A stretch of DNA of 64,000 nucleotides. Origin: a virus. The notes under the pieces are model-generated. The model saw only the letters and a list, made by a program, of their open reading frames with translations. It made no database searches and was not told the DNA's origin. Positions 32,965 to 42,240 of this stretch are shown here, piece after piece. The stretch spans positions 1 through 64,000 of the IMG/VR virus record IMGVR_UViG_3300031703_000002. One strand, 5' to 3'. Position 1 is the stretch's first letter. Each line of letters opens with the position of its first letter. A program made the position numbers and the translations under genes.

Positions 32965-34071
32965 ATGGCAAAAAAAGATTTTAGCTTCAAAGACTTAAAC
33001 AAAGAATTGGCTGATTTGAATCCATTGGGTTCAATAATGGAAAATTCCACATTTAGTGAAGTTACAGAGTGGATCGACACTGGTAATTATCATTTAAATG
33101 CATGCGTGAGTGGTTCACTTTTCGGCGGTTGGCCTAATAGTAGAACATGTTCAATTGCAGGACCATCAGGTACAGGAAAAACATTCTTAGTTTTAAACTC
33201 TGTAAAAAGAGCAATAGAAATGGGATATTTTGTAATCTATTATGATTCAGAAGCAGCAGTTGATAAAGATCAAATGGTTAAGTTTGGTATTGATGTTTCT
33301 AAAGTAAATTATCAACCAATTAATACTGTACAAGAATTCAGAACTTCAGTTACTACATTAACAAGTAAGATGCAAGAAGTTAAGAGAAATGGTGGTACAA
33401 CGCCAAAGATCATGATGATTCTTGATTCTGCAGGTAACTTAGCTACACAAAAAGAAATTGATGATGCTAGATCTGGTAGTGAAAAGGCAGATATGACAAG
33501 ATCTAAGGTTTTAAAATCTATATTCAGGATCATAATGACGCCTCTCGCAGATCTTAAGATACCTTTCATTTTTACTAATCATACATATCAAACACAAGAC
33601 TTTATCTCAAGGCAAGTAGCCGGAGGTGGTACAGGACCTGAATATGCTGCGTCAATCGTATTATATTTAGGTAAAGCACAACTAAAAGAATCTAGTGGTG
33701 AAAAAGCAGGGATTATTGTAACAGCTAAACCTAATAAGAATAGATTTGCTAAACCACATAACATTAAATTTCATTTACACTTTACAGAAGGAATGAATGC
33801 ATATGTTGGATTAGAACAGTATATTGATTGGGAAGAAATAGGTATTGCAAAAGGTACTATTGAAAAAGGTGTTAAAACTCCAAAATCTACAGCAAGAAAT
33901 TGGATTTGTAAACATTTAGATGAAACTGTTCCAACTAGAGAATTCTTCTCTGAAAAAGTATTTACCAAAGAGATATTAGATAAAATTGAATTAAGAATTA
34001 AACCTGTATTCAATTATAATACCGAAGGTAGAGAAATTGATCTTGAATCTATATTAGAAGATGAAGATTAA
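32965..34071 (+). CDS. uvsX: UvsX RecA-like recombinase
   Basis: The 368-residue protein has a Walker A motif (IAGPSGTGKTFL, about 64-75), a Walker B-like strand (KIMMILDSAGNL) and a RecA-family segment FIFTNHTYQT, with the UvsX-type N-terminus for filament contact. It catalyses strand exchange for recombination-dependent replication with UvsY, gp32 and gp46/47. The C-terminus is acidic (ESILEDED). Length is close to T4 UvsX (391). The gene overlaps the next ORF by 11 bases. Confidence 0.92.
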   Translation: MAKKDFSFKDLNKELADLNPLGSIMENSTFSEVTEWIDTGNYHLNACVSGSLFGGWPNSRTCSIAGPSGTGKTFLVLNSVKRAIEMGYFVIYYDSEAAVDKDQMVKFGIDVSKVNYQPINTVQEFRTSVTTLTSKMQEVKRNGGTTPKIMMILDSAGNLATQKEIDDARSGSEKADMTRSKVLKSIFRIIMTPLADLKIPFIFTNHTYQTQDFISRQVAGGGTGPEYAASIVLYLGKAQLKESSGEKAGIIVTAKPNKNRFAKPHNIKFHLHFTEGMNAYVGLEQYIDWEEIGIAKGTIEKGVKTPKSTARNWICKHLDETVPTREFFSEKVFTKEILDKIELRIKPVFNYNTEGREIDLESILEDED

Positions 34072-34360
34072 TGAAGATAAGTTACCTATAAAATATGTCT
34101 TAGGCATCGAGAGTGACTTACCAGGTTACCCGACTGCCTTCGATTTATTATTATCAGAAATAAAACTATGTGTTAGGATGCCAGACAGGCATAAAGGTAA
34201 CTTTACATTACATGCACTGAAAACATATAGATTTCCGGAAACAGAGGAATCTCATTTATTAGAATCTATTACAGAATTAGTAAAATTAGATTTAGTAGAT
34301 GTACTCAACACTGAGCAAGATAAGTTATCTTGGAAAATAAAAACAAACCCTTTTGAATAA
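34061..34360 (+). CDS. hypothetical protein between uvsX and gp41
   Basis: The 99-residue protein overlaps the uvsX end by 11 bases and precedes the helicase gene by 74 bases. It is a small alpha/beta protein (YVLGIESDLPGYPTAF; FTLHALKTYRFPET) with no recognised motif. Its position matches T4 gene 40, but no similarity can be claimed. It is likely a minor recombination or replication accessory. Confidence 0.6.
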   Translation: MKINEDKLPIKYVLGIESDLPGYPTAFDLLLSEIKLCVRMPDRHKGNFTLHALKTYRFPETEESHLLESITELVKLDLVDVLNTEQDKLSWKIKTNPFE

Positions 34361-34381
34361 CTCAAAACTACAGGGTATAAA
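34353..34381 (+). promoter_or_regulatory. possible promoter before gp41
   Basis: TTGAAT (34353-34358), 17 bases and TATAAA (34376-34381) resemble the early promoters. A second TATAAA lies at 34402-34407 without an upstream partner. The call is weaker than for uvsX or gp45. Confidence 0.4.
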
Positions 34382-34434
34382 AACAAAATATGTTTCGCAC
34401 ATATAAAAAACAATAACTTCAACATTTAATAACT

Positions 34435-35751
34435 ATGCAATTCGGACAAGACTTTGAAAAAATATTCTTTAGATTCTCTTTAATTAAGACAAAGTACTTA
34501 AAGAGTATTAAAAGCGGATTTTACACATCACAGGAAATTGATATATTAAGTCAATTGTCTAATAAGTTCTTTGAGAAGTTTAACGAAACTCCAAAAAGAG
34601 AACAACTTCTTTTGCTTATTCAAAGAAATGAAAAGGCTAAAGCTAAAATATCAGAAGAGATATTAAATCTTATATTTGAAGTTGACTTAGATCAATATGA
34701 CGAAGAATGGTTAACGTCTACAGCTGAAGCATGGATTAAATGGAGAACATTTGATACTTCATTAATCGATACTATTGAATTCATTAAAACAACTCAGGTA
34801 ACTCCTGAAAATGTAGATAGTATTGTTACTAAAGTTAAGGGTCTTATTAATGATAGAAATAACTTATCATTTAATTCAGATTTAGGTTTAGATTTCTTTG
34901 ATGTAGATTCACATGATCAAAAGGATTCAGAAAAGGTTAGTACTGGTTACAATTTCTTAGATAGAATGTTAGGCGGTGGTTATGACAAAGGTGGTAACTT
35001 AATTGTGTATGCAGGTGAACAAAACATTGGTAAGTCAATATACTTAGCAAACGATGCAGCGAACTTCGTTAAGATGGGAACAAATACAGTAGTAGTTACT
35101 GCAGAGATGGCAGCACATAAATTCGTAAAACGTATTGGTGCTAATCTTTTAACTATTGAGATTAACGAATATGGTGATAAGGCTAAAAACAAAGATCATA
35201 TTAAAAGAAGATTAGAAACTGTAGGCGATGGTTTAACACCGCCTGGATCTTTATTTGTAAAACAGTTTCCAACATCACAAGCAACTGTATTAGATATTGA
35301 AGCATATGTTAATCAAATAGAAGAAGAAAGACAAATTAAAGTAGGTGCAGTCGTAATTGATTACATCAACATTCTTGCAAACTACAGAAACCAAAATACT
35401 GAGAATACTTATATGAAGATCAAGCAAATTGCAGAAGATCTTAGAGCAATGGGTATTCGTAATAATTGGTTAATAGTTACAGCAACACAGATTACTAGAA
35501 ATGGTTATAATTCAAGTGATATTGGAATGACAGACATTGCAGAATCTGCGGGTCTTTCACATACAGCCGATGTTATGCTTGGTATTATACAAGATGATAT
35601 GATGAGAGCTAACTCAGAATACTGGTTAAAGGTATTAAAAATTAGAGATGGAGAAGGAAAAGGAACCAAGTGTAAATTAAATATTAATTGGAATTACATG
35701 AGGTTGATCGAGACAGAGGAAACTACAAATTCAAACTTACACAGTATATAA
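34435..35751 (+). CDS. gp41: replicative DNA helicase (gp41-like, DnaB family)
   Basis: The 438-residue protein has a helical N-terminal domain and a RecA-fold C-terminal domain: TGYNFLDRMLGGGYDKGG, Walker A GEQNIGKS (194-201), VVVTAEMAAHK as the DnaB H1a-like segment, Walker B VGAVVIDYINIL and TATQITRNG. It unwinds the fork and works with the primase encoded at 5863. T4 gp41 has 475 residues. Its end lies two bases before the next gene. Confidence 0.9.
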   Translation: MQFGQDFEKIFFRFSLIKTKYLKSIKSGFYTSQEIDILSQLSNKFFEKFNETPKREQLLLLIQRNEKAKAKISEEILNLIFEVDLDQYDEEWLTSTAEAWIKWRTFDTSLIDTIEFIKTTQVTPENVDSIVTKVKGLINDRNNLSFNSDLGLDFFDVDSHDQKDSEKVSTGYNFLDRMLGGGYDKGGNLIVYAGEQNIGKSIYLANDAANFVKMGTNTVVVTAEMAAHKFVKRIGANLLTIEINEYGDKAKNKDHIKRRLETVGDGLTPPGSLFVKQFPTSQATVLDIEAYVNQIEEERQIKVGAVVIDYINILANYRNQNTENTYMKIKQIAEDLRAMGIRNNWLIVTATQITRNGYNSSDIGMTDIAESAGLSHTADVMLGIIQDDMMRANSEYWLKVLKIRDGEGKGTKCKLNINWNYMRLIETEETTNSNLHSI

Positions 35752-35753
35752 TT

Positions 35754-36188
35754 ATGGCACACGATAAAATATTTAACAACAATTTCGAATCACCAGACAC
35801 AGAGTTTACAACTATAAAATTCGAACTAGATCCTAATGTCAAAGACAATAAGGACGAAGAAGATAAAATTCACTATGATTTAATCGCAAGAAGAATTCAT
35901 GAATTAATTGAATCATCGAGATTTAAGGTATTTAACAAAGTAGATGAATTAGGTAAATGTACCTCTTTAAAGAAGGCAGACATAAACGACATTTATGGAT
36001 ATGTTATCGATGAAATGTCCATAAAAAACAGTCGTATTGATTTATTCAGCGAGCTATGCGTCTATTTCGATATTAATCCAACTAAATTTTACAGTTCACT
36101 CTCCAATGTATATAAAGAAGATTTAATACAAGAATTAGATTTGAAAACAGGTATATTAAAGAGAAAGAATATAATGAAACTTTTTTAG
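35754..36188 (+). CDS. gp33-like late transcription coactivator (candidate)
   Basis: The start was set at 35754 (MAHDKIFNNNF) rather than 35688, which would overlap gp41 by 64 bases. The 144-residue helical protein has the layout of gp33-type coactivators: an acidic N-terminus, a helix with YGYVIDEMSIKNSRIDLF, and a segment CVYFDINPTKFYSSLS followed by a basic tail ending NIMKLF. T4 gp33 links gp45 to RNA polymerase at late promoters and has a C-terminal clamp-binding peptide, which KLF could represent. gp55 and gp45 are also present in the window. The assignment is by pattern and context. Confidence 0.5.
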   Translation: MAHDKIFNNNFESPDTEFTTIKFELDPNVKDNKDEEDKIHYDLIARRIHELIESSRFKVFNKVDELGKCTSLKKADINDIYGYVIDEMSIKNSRIDLFSELCVYFDINPTKFYSSLSNVYKEDLIQELDLKTGILKRKNIMKLF

Positions 36189-36189
36189 A

Positions 36190-37305
36190 ATGATAGAAGC
36201 ACATGTTTTAAAGAAAGGCGCAGGAAGAGTTTGGATACTCGGAGATTTGCATTTTGGTGTAAGAGCTAATTCTATGGAATGGCTAGAAATTCAAAAGCAA
36301 TTTTTTGAAGATGTGTTTCTACCGAATCTTAGAGCTAACGTAAAACCAGGCGATGTACTAGTACAAGTCGGTGATACCTTTGATAATAGACAATCTATTA
36401 ATATAAGGGTATTAAACTACGCGGTAACTTTATTTGAAGAACTTGGTAAAATTCTACCAGTTCATGTCATTTGTGGTAATCACGATATTTGGGCTAAGAA
36501 CTCAAACGAAGTAACTTCAATAGATTCACTTAAATGGATACCAAACGTACAGATCTATAAAGAACCTAAAATGATGGAATGGCATGGTAGGAAGGTATTA
36601 ATGATGCCATGGAGAAGAGATGCTGATCACGAAACAGAAACACTTGTAGAATACCCAACAGCAGAAATAGTATTTTGTCATTCGGAAGTTAAAGGTATTT
36701 ATTTAAACGCTAAAGTTAAAAATCAACACGGAACAGACTCAAACATATATGACAGATATTTAAGAGTTTATTCTGGGCATATTCATTTTAGACAAGAAAA
36801 AGGTAAGTTATTAATGGTTGGTACTCCATATCAATTGACAAGATCTGATGCAAATAATGCTAAAGGATTTGACCTAGTAGATTTAGAAGACATGTCAGAG
36901 ACATTTTATGTAAATGATATATCACCTAAGTTCATGAAATATAACATCATGCAGCTATATGATATGCCACTTGGAACGTTTAAACATCAGATCAAAAACA
37001 ATTTTGTAGATTTATTCGTCCCATCAAAGATCGCAACAACAAATGCATTAAGTCAACTTATTAATAAGATACAAAATATTAGTAGAAAACTTGAACCGAA
37101 TATTTATCAAGAAGATAATTATATCGATAAGGATTTTCATGATATGGATGATGTAGAAGAAATGTATAAGAATTACAGTATAATGAATTTATGTAATGTA
37201 TATGTTGAAAGTTTAGGTGATGATGAAGAAACTAAAAGCAGACTAAAAGAAAAACTAATGGCACTATATAATCAATGTGCTCATAATAACGGTATAGAAA
37301 TATGA
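36190..37305 (+). CDS. gp47: recombination endonuclease subunit gp47 (SbcD/Mre11-like)
   Basis: The 371-residue protein has the calcineurin-like phosphoesterase motifs: WILGDLHFG (D19, H21), VQVGDTFDNR, VICGNHDIW, then CHSEVKG and YSGHIHF. With gp46 it forms the Mre11-Rad50-type complex that resects double-strand ends for recombination-dependent replication and, in T4, helps degrade host DNA. The stop overlaps the gp46 start by four bases, as expected for a two-subunit complex. Confidence 0.92.
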   Translation: MIEAHVLKKGAGRVWILGDLHFGVRANSMEWLEIQKQFFEDVFLPNLRANVKPGDVLVQVGDTFDNRQSINIRVLNYAVTLFEELGKILPVHVICGNHDIWAKNSNEVTSIDSLKWIPNVQIYKEPKMMEWHGRKVLMMPWRRDADHETETLVEYPTAEIVFCHSEVKGIYLNAKVKNQHGTDSNIYDRYLRVYSGHIHFRQEKGKLLMVGTPYQLTRSDANNAKGFDLVDLEDMSETFYVNDISPKFMKYNIMQLYDMPLGTFKHQIKNNFVDLFVPSKIATTNALSQLINKIQNISRKLEPNIYQEDNYIDKDFHDMDDVEEMYKNYSIMNLCNVYVESLGDDEETKSRLKEKLMALYNQCAHNNGIEI

Positions 37306-38972
37306 GAATAGATTTTATAGAATTTAAAAACTTTGCATCTTACGGTAATCAATTACAAAGAATAGAGTTTGAAGAAGATGCTTCTGAATTGTTTTTGACA
37401 CTTGGAAAGAATGGCGATGGTAAAACTACTATTGCTAATGCTATTATATACGCGTTATATGGAAGAGTCGAAGGCGTTAAACTTGCAGATCTTCCTAATA
37501 GGATTAACAAAGAATTACACGTTAAGATCGCATTAAAATGCGGTTCTATAAATGTTATAATAGAAAGAGGTTTAATGCCTACTAAATTTAGTGTTAAATT
37601 AAATGGTGTAGAATTTGATAAGGCTGGTAAGAAATCAGTACAGGACTATTTAGAAGACGAGATATACGGTATACCATATCATGTATTTAAAAACATTATA
37701 ATTTTATCAGTTAATGATTTTAAGTCATTTTTGACAATGTCTAATCAAGATAAAAAACAAATTATTGATAAGATGTTTGGTTTCTCTATTCTTAATGATA
37801 TGCAAACCTCTATTAAAATGGAGAGAAAGAATATCAAAACAGATATAGATTCATACGAATCAGAGTTAAACCAAATTATAGATTCTATAGGATCTGTAAA
37901 AGGTAAACTTAATACATTACTAGAAGAATCACAAGAAAAGAACAATTCTAAAATAGATGAATTAAAAACAAATTTAATTCAACTTAATGAAAGCGTTAAG
38001 GCATTAGATCTAGAAAAGACTGGAATTGACAAAGAGATCAAATATGATACAACTGTTTATGAAACGGTAAGATCTGATGCATCTACATTAAAACATGAAA
38101 TTGAATATCTTAAGAAAAAGTTAGATTTATATGAGAGTGGAAAATGCCCTACATGTGAAACTGAATTAGATAGTCAATGGCACATGGATCAAAAGGAACA
38201 TTTTTGTACTAAAATTGAAACTGATACCAATCGTATCAAAGAACTTAAAGAATCATTAACAAGTGTCAAATCAAATATTGATCAATTAAGAATCAATAAA
38301 AATGTATTAGAACAAAGAGCATCAGATATTAGATACAATATGAAATCTTTTAAATCTGAATTGCTTAAAATAAAAGATACACCAGATGATTCTCAGTTTG
38401 AACACCTTAAGACTTTGATTACAGACTTTGAACAAAAAGAATCTACTAAATCTGGTAATAAAGATACATTGAATGCAGAATATGCATTTATGGAAATTGT
38501 TGAAAGGGTTTTAGGTGAAGATGGTGTTAAAAATCTTGCAGTCAAAACTATTTTACCAGGATTAAATTCAAATATTGCAGCGATGAGTCAAACAATGCAC
38601 TTACCGTTCCATATTAGATTTGATGAGAAATTCAATTGTATTATTAATCACTTAGGTGAAGATATTAATCCAATGACACTTTCTACTGGTGAGAGAAAGA
38701 AAGCAGATTTTATTATTATCATTGCAATCATCAAGATACTTAAATTAAGATTCCCTCAATTAAACTTATTGTTCTTAGATGAATTATTAAGTTCTGTAGA
38801 CAATGATGGAGTATATAACATATTGAAAATTCTTAATCAAGTCATAAAAGAAAATAAGATAAATACCTTTGTGATAAACCACTCAGTTTTACCACATGAG
38901 ATATTTGATAAGAAAATTGAGATTTATCGTGAAAACGGGTTCTCTAAGTTTACTATAGAAACAATTGAATAA
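37302..38972 (+). CDS. gp46: recombination endonuclease subunit gp46 (SbcC/Rad50-like)
   Basis: The 556-residue SMC-type ATPase has Walker A LGKNGDGKTTIAN (34-46), long coiled coils, a zinc hook GKCPTCE in the middle, the ABC signature LSTGERKKADF and Walker B LLFLDELLSSVD. T4 gp46 has 560 residues. It works with gp47, which is translationally coupled upstream. The late-type gene at 38991 starts 18 bases after its end, so transcription switches class here. Confidence 0.93.
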   Translation: MRIDFIEFKNFASYGNQLQRIEFEEDASELFLTLGKNGDGKTTIANAIIYALYGRVEGVKLADLPNRINKELHVKIALKCGSINVIIERGLMPTKFSVKLNGVEFDKAGKKSVQDYLEDEIYGIPYHVFKNIIILSVNDFKSFLTMSNQDKKQIIDKMFGFSILNDMQTSIKMERKNIKTDIDSYESELNQIIDSIGSVKGKLNTLLEESQEKNNSKIDELKTNLIQLNESVKALDLEKTGIDKEIKYDTTVYETVRSDASTLKHEIEYLKKKLDLYESGKCPTCETELDSQWHMDQKEHFCTKIETDTNRIKELKESLTSVKSNIDQLRINKNVLEQRASDIRYNMKSFKSELLKIKDTPDDSQFEHLKTLITDFEQKESTKSGNKDTLNAEYAFMEIVERVLGEDGVKNLAVKTILPGLNSNIAAMSQTMHLPFHIRFDEKFNCIINHLGEDINPMTLSTGERKKADFIIIIAIIKILKLRFPQLNLLFLDELLSSVDNDGVYNILKILNQVIKENKINTFVINHSVLPHEIFDKKIEIYRENGFSKFTIETIE

Positions 38973-38977
38973 AAATA

Positions 38978-38987
38978 GAATATATAG
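38978..38987 (+). promoter_or_regulatory. late-box-like GAATATATAG
   Basis: This near match to the late element lies three bases before the ATG at 38991, at the boundary between replication and virion genes. The short distance makes its use uncertain. Confidence 0.3.
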
Positions 38988-38990
38988 TTA

Positions 38991-40082
38991 ATGGCAACAT
39001 ATAATTTAAAATACAACAAAGACGACAGTGTTATTAGACACGTTATTGTAGGTCTTTTAGCTGATCTAAATAGTAAGCTTAGTTTTTGGAGACAAGTCTC
39101 TAATGACGAAAGGGCTATTATAGATGTACCATTTTTCTATGCCGTTGCTGGAGATGAGAATTTTATAAAAGATAACTTTTTGTTTTCCAATATGAATGGA
39201 GAAAGCTGTGATCCTGATGGAACATTTGCAGATGGGAATTATGATAAAGTACCAAGAGGTATTGTTAACTTAACTTCATTTTCAGTAGATCCTGGAAAAC
39301 TAGTCAATAAAAGAAATCTCGGTAATTATACTATGATGAATAATCAAGGTTTAATGGAAGGGTATGTTGCAGAATTCGAAATGATTCCATGTGTAATTGG
39401 TGTAGATATTGAAATATTATTATCTAGTCAATTAGATATGTTTAAGGTTACTGAATCAATCATCAAAAATATGTACAAGGCTAATTTCTATCACATAGAC
39501 GCAGGTCACATAGATGATGGTATGTATAGAATTTCATCGGAATACATGATGCCAGACGATTACACACAGGACAAGCCAATCGAATATGGATTTGATGATA
39601 AAGAAAACCACAAAATAACATTTAGTTTAGAGATCAGTACATTTATACCTTCATTTGATTTTGAAGACGACATTTATACTAAATTTACAAGAACTGTATA
39701 TACTGGTGGTGTTACTGGAAATTATGGAGATCCTAACAAAGTAGCTTTAGATCCATCTTCAATATATGAAGGTGAATTACCAAATCCATTAACATACACT
39801 GATTCTACTTGTGCAATATATACATGGGACGCAGATTCTACTTCATGGATTTTAACACAAACTGCTCCAATTACTGAGTGCACAATCGACACATCATTAC
39901 TTGGTACAGAATTAACTACAAATTCTCAATTATTGAGAACTTCAAGCAGAAGAAAGAATTCAAATAGAATATTTAAGTTCGGTAATACATCTGATATTGC
40001 AGAAGGAACGCCAGATAGGTTGAAACCTTCATTTGGTGATCCATTAGACGTTTCATCTACTGATCTACCATTCAACGAATAA
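38991..40082 (+). CDS. gp15-like tail completion/sheath stabiliser protein
   Basis: The 363-residue protein follows the layout of T4 gp15: VIVGLLADLNSKLSFWRQ, a strand IIDVPFFYAVAGDENF, a middle section VAEFEMIPCVIGVDIEILL and DMFKVTESIIKNMYKANF, then the domain ending in an extended C-terminal tail. gp15 caps the tail and joins it to the head. The tail beyond about residue 255 is longer than in T4 (272 in total). The match is by pattern, not alignment. It is the first late gene after gp46. Confidence 0.5.
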   Translation: MATYNLKYNKDDSVIRHVIVGLLADLNSKLSFWRQVSNDERAIIDVPFFYAVAGDENFIKDNFLFSNMNGESCDPDGTFADGNYDKVPRGIVNLTSFSVDPGKLVNKRNLGNYTMMNNQGLMEGYVAEFEMIPCVIGVDIEILLSSQLDMFKVTESIIKNMYKANFYHIDAGHIDDGMYRISSEYMMPDDYTQDKPIEYGFDDKENHKITFSLEISTFIPSFDFEDDIYTKFTRTVYTGGVTGNYGDPNKVALDPSSIYEGELPNPLTYTDSTCAIYTWDADSTSWILTQTAPITECTIDTSLLGTELTTNSQLLRTSSRRKNSNRIFKFGNTSDIAEGTPDRLKPSFGDPLDVSSTDLPFNE

Positions 40083-40088
40083 ACAAAA

Positions 40089-40099
40089 GATATATATAA
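40089..40099 (+). promoter_or_regulatory. late promoter GATATATATAA
   Basis: A late-type box with one extra TA lies 17 bases before the ATG at 40117 in a short intergenic region. Confidence 0.5.
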
Positions 40100-40116
40100 A
40101 AAATTAAACAACACAA

Positions 40117-41301
40117 ATGGCAAAATTAAACAAAGGAATTATTTCACCAGTCATAGAGTCAAAACAAGGTTTTGTATTTCACGCGGGCGGACAAAATTTC
40201 AAAATGACAGGAAGTCATATAGAAAAAGTTGCAAACGTTTCTGAAGATTTCAAATCATTAGTTAAAGCAAACAATACGTTTAGTATAACTAACGAGGGTA
40301 TTTCATTCTACTACGATTATAATAACAAGAAAACTATTTCCAATATTGACGAATCAGCATTAACTAATTTCGATACATTAGTTGGCTTAAATGAAAAAAT
40401 TGATTTCTTAAATGAAAACATTAAATCATATAAGAAATCTGGTAAAAAAGTAGCAGTTACTGAAGTTAAAAAAGAATTAGAACTTTTAGAATCAACAAGA
40501 ACTGATTTACTTAAAAATTCAATTATCGTTAATTTCTCATATAATGTTACTGAAAAGAAATTCTATGCAGGTAATATTGAGTTAGTACATACTGATTCTA
40601 TGATTTTATCAGAATCTTTATTAGCGTCAGCTTACATTAAGTACGAAGATAAAGAAACAATTAATTTATTTGAATTCGCTTGTAAAAACTTTAATAACTA
40701 CAGTGTATTAGATTTCATTAATGAATCAACTGACGGAGACGTTAGGGTTTTAGCAATGAGAACAGAAGACAACATGTTTGTTTATAGATTCAACGAGTCT
40801 ACTAAGATTGAGAAATTTACTAAATTACTAGCAGATGCTGCAGTTGAATATGTTGCTGAAAACACTGGAGCAGATATTACACCAATGGTTGAAGACATCT
40901 TAGAATCTTACAAAGAACGCAGAGCTCTTAAAACTCAGAAAACTCAATTGATGTATGAAATGATTGCATTTTTGAAAGATCAGAAAGGCAGATTATCTGA
41001 AGCTAACAGAAACTTACCAGATATTAAAGCAGCAGATCATTTATTAAATTCTGAAATCGAAAGAATTACAGAAGAATTAAACGATTTACAAAACGAAGAT
41101 TTCTTAACTAGAGATGATGGATATGTTACTGCAGAAACTACAGTAGAATCTGAAGATTTACCTAAAGGATCTAAAGTTAAAGTTGATGCTCTTGAATTTA
41201 CCGGAAAGGGTAAATCAGACATATTAACAGTATTCGTAAACGACGAACCACAGAGAATAGAGAAAAACAAACTTCAAATTTCTGTTGAAGATTCTATTTA
41301 A
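40117..41301 (+). CDS. virion-associated protein of unknown function
   Basis: The 394-residue protein starts with a beta-rich domain (residues 1-160, GFVFHAGGQNFKMTG) and continues with helical and coiled-coil regions (about 250-340, SYKERRALKTQKTQLMYEM). The C-terminus is a small beta domain (PKGSKVKVDALEF). It has its own late promoter and terminator, so it is expressed as a single late gene. No T4 counterpart is recognised. Confidence 0.7.
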   Translation: MAKLNKGIISPVIESKQGFVFHAGGQNFKMTGSHIEKVANVSEDFKSLVKANNTFSITNEGISFYYDYNNKKTISNIDESALTNFDTLVGLNEKIDFLNENIKSYKKSGKKVAVTEVKKELELLESTRTDLLKNSIIVNFSYNVTEKKFYAGNIELVHTDSMILSESLLASAYIKYEDKETINLFEFACKNFNNYSVLDFINESTDGDVRVLAMRTEDNMFVYRFNESTKIEKFTKLLADAAVEYVAENTGADITPMVEDILESYKERRALKTQKTQLMYEMIAFLKDQKGRLSEANRNLPDIKAADHLLNSEIERITEELNDLQNEDFLTRDDGYVTAETTVESEDLPKGSKVKVDALEFTGKGKSDILTVFVNDEPQRIEKNKLQISVEDSI

Positions 41302-41324
41302 TCTAACCATATAACTATTTAAAT

Positions 41325-41355
41325 AAGCCCATTTGGAAACAATTGGGCTTTTTTT
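41325..41355 (+). terminator. rho-independent terminator
   Basis: AAGCCCA (41325-41331) pairs with TGGGCTT (41344-41350) and is followed by seven Ts. It separates the virion gene from gp55. Confidence 0.85.
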
Positions 41356-41382
41356 AGTATAATATTAAACATACATTACACT

Positions 41383-41766
41383 ATGGCTAAAAAAAGCAAA
41401 AATTACCTAAATAATAAAGATTTATATAATCAAATGGTCCTTTCAAAAGATGCCGACAAACTCACACCGACTGCAGAGAAGATGTTAGTGTTGTTAGCCG
41501 AAAGAACTATTAACAAATTAAACTATGTTAACAGTGATGATCGGGATGATTGTCTACAGTTTGCAATATTAGATCTTTTGAAATACTGGAGAAATTTCAA
41601 CCCTAAATATCCAAATGCATTTGCATACTTTACAGAGATTGCAAAGAGAGGATATGCTAAAGGATGGAATAAAATTCACCCACAAAAATACAAAGGCACA
41701 TTATCAATAGATCGTATCACAACAGGTGGTGGAAGCGATGATGGTGGTGGAATGTTCAACATCTAA
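41383..41766 (+). CDS. gp55: late transcription sigma factor gp55
   Basis: The 127-residue protein is a minimal sigma-70 region 2: DDCLQFAILDLLKYWRNFNP followed by NAFAYFTEIAKRGYAKGWNK, as in T4 gp55 (185 residues), which recognises the single TATAAATA late box. It would direct host RNA polymerase to the GATATATAA elements in this window. The Gly/Asp-rich C-terminus ends GGGMFNI, where MF may contact the clamp. It abuts gp4, whose ATG follows its stop immediately. Confidence 0.85.
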   Translation: MAKKSKNYLNNKDLYNQMVLSKDADKLTPTAEKMLVLLAERTINKLNYVNSDDRDDCLQFAILDLLKYWRNFNPKYPNAFAYFTEIAKRGYAKGWNKIHPQKYKGTLSIDRITTGGGSDDGGGMFNI

Positions 41767-42240
41767 ATGTCAATAAAAAATCTTAAACCATCTAATAATT
41801 CAGGTTTTATACAAGGATACTTTACACCAAAGAATCCTGACAAGTATATAGGACCACTCCCGATAATCTATAGATCATCATGGGAAAGGAAGTTTATGAT
41901 TATATGTGATAATAGAGAAGACGTAATTAAATGGTCAAGTGAACCTGTAGAAATACGGTACATATGGTCATTTGATAAAAGAGAACACAAATACTACCCA
42001 GATTTCTATATGAAAACTAGCGGACTTGATGGAGATACAGAATTCTTGGTTGAAATTAAACCAGAAGCACAAATCACTATCCCAAAGCCACCGACTAAGA
42101 ACAGTCAAAAGGCACTGAAATCATATAAGTTTTTGGCAGAGCAGTATGTAAAAAATAGAGATAAATATAAATATGCGAAGGCGTATGCTGACAACAGAGG
42201 TTGGAGGTTTATAGTCTTAACAGAAAAGTCTCTTAAATAA
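41767..42240 (+). CDS. gp4: head completion protein gp4 (nuclease-like)
   Basis: The 157-residue protein matches the T4 gp4 (gp50/65) pattern: an N-terminal GYFTPKNPDKYIG, then YRSSWERKFM, VIKWSSEPVEIRY, the KYYPDFYM strand with catalytic-type Asp and EFLVEIKPEAQ, which is the D...ExK arrangement of a restriction-endonuclease-like fold. It acts on filled heads before tail joining. T4 gp4 has 150 residues. The stop overlaps the next start (TAATG). Confidence 0.85.
   Translation: MSIKNLKPSNNSGFIQGYFTPKNPDKYIGPLPIIYRSSWERKFMIICDNREDVIKWSSEPVEIRYIWSFDKREHKYYPDFYMKTSGLDGDTEFLVEIKPEAQITIPKPPTKNSQKALKSYKFLAEQYVKNRDKYKYAKAYADNRGWRFIVLTEKSLK

Noticed and set aside
41383-41766. A general host-type sigma factor
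   Set aside because: Only a region 2-like segment is present in 127 residues, with no region 4, which fits gp55 rather than a full sigma-70 protein.
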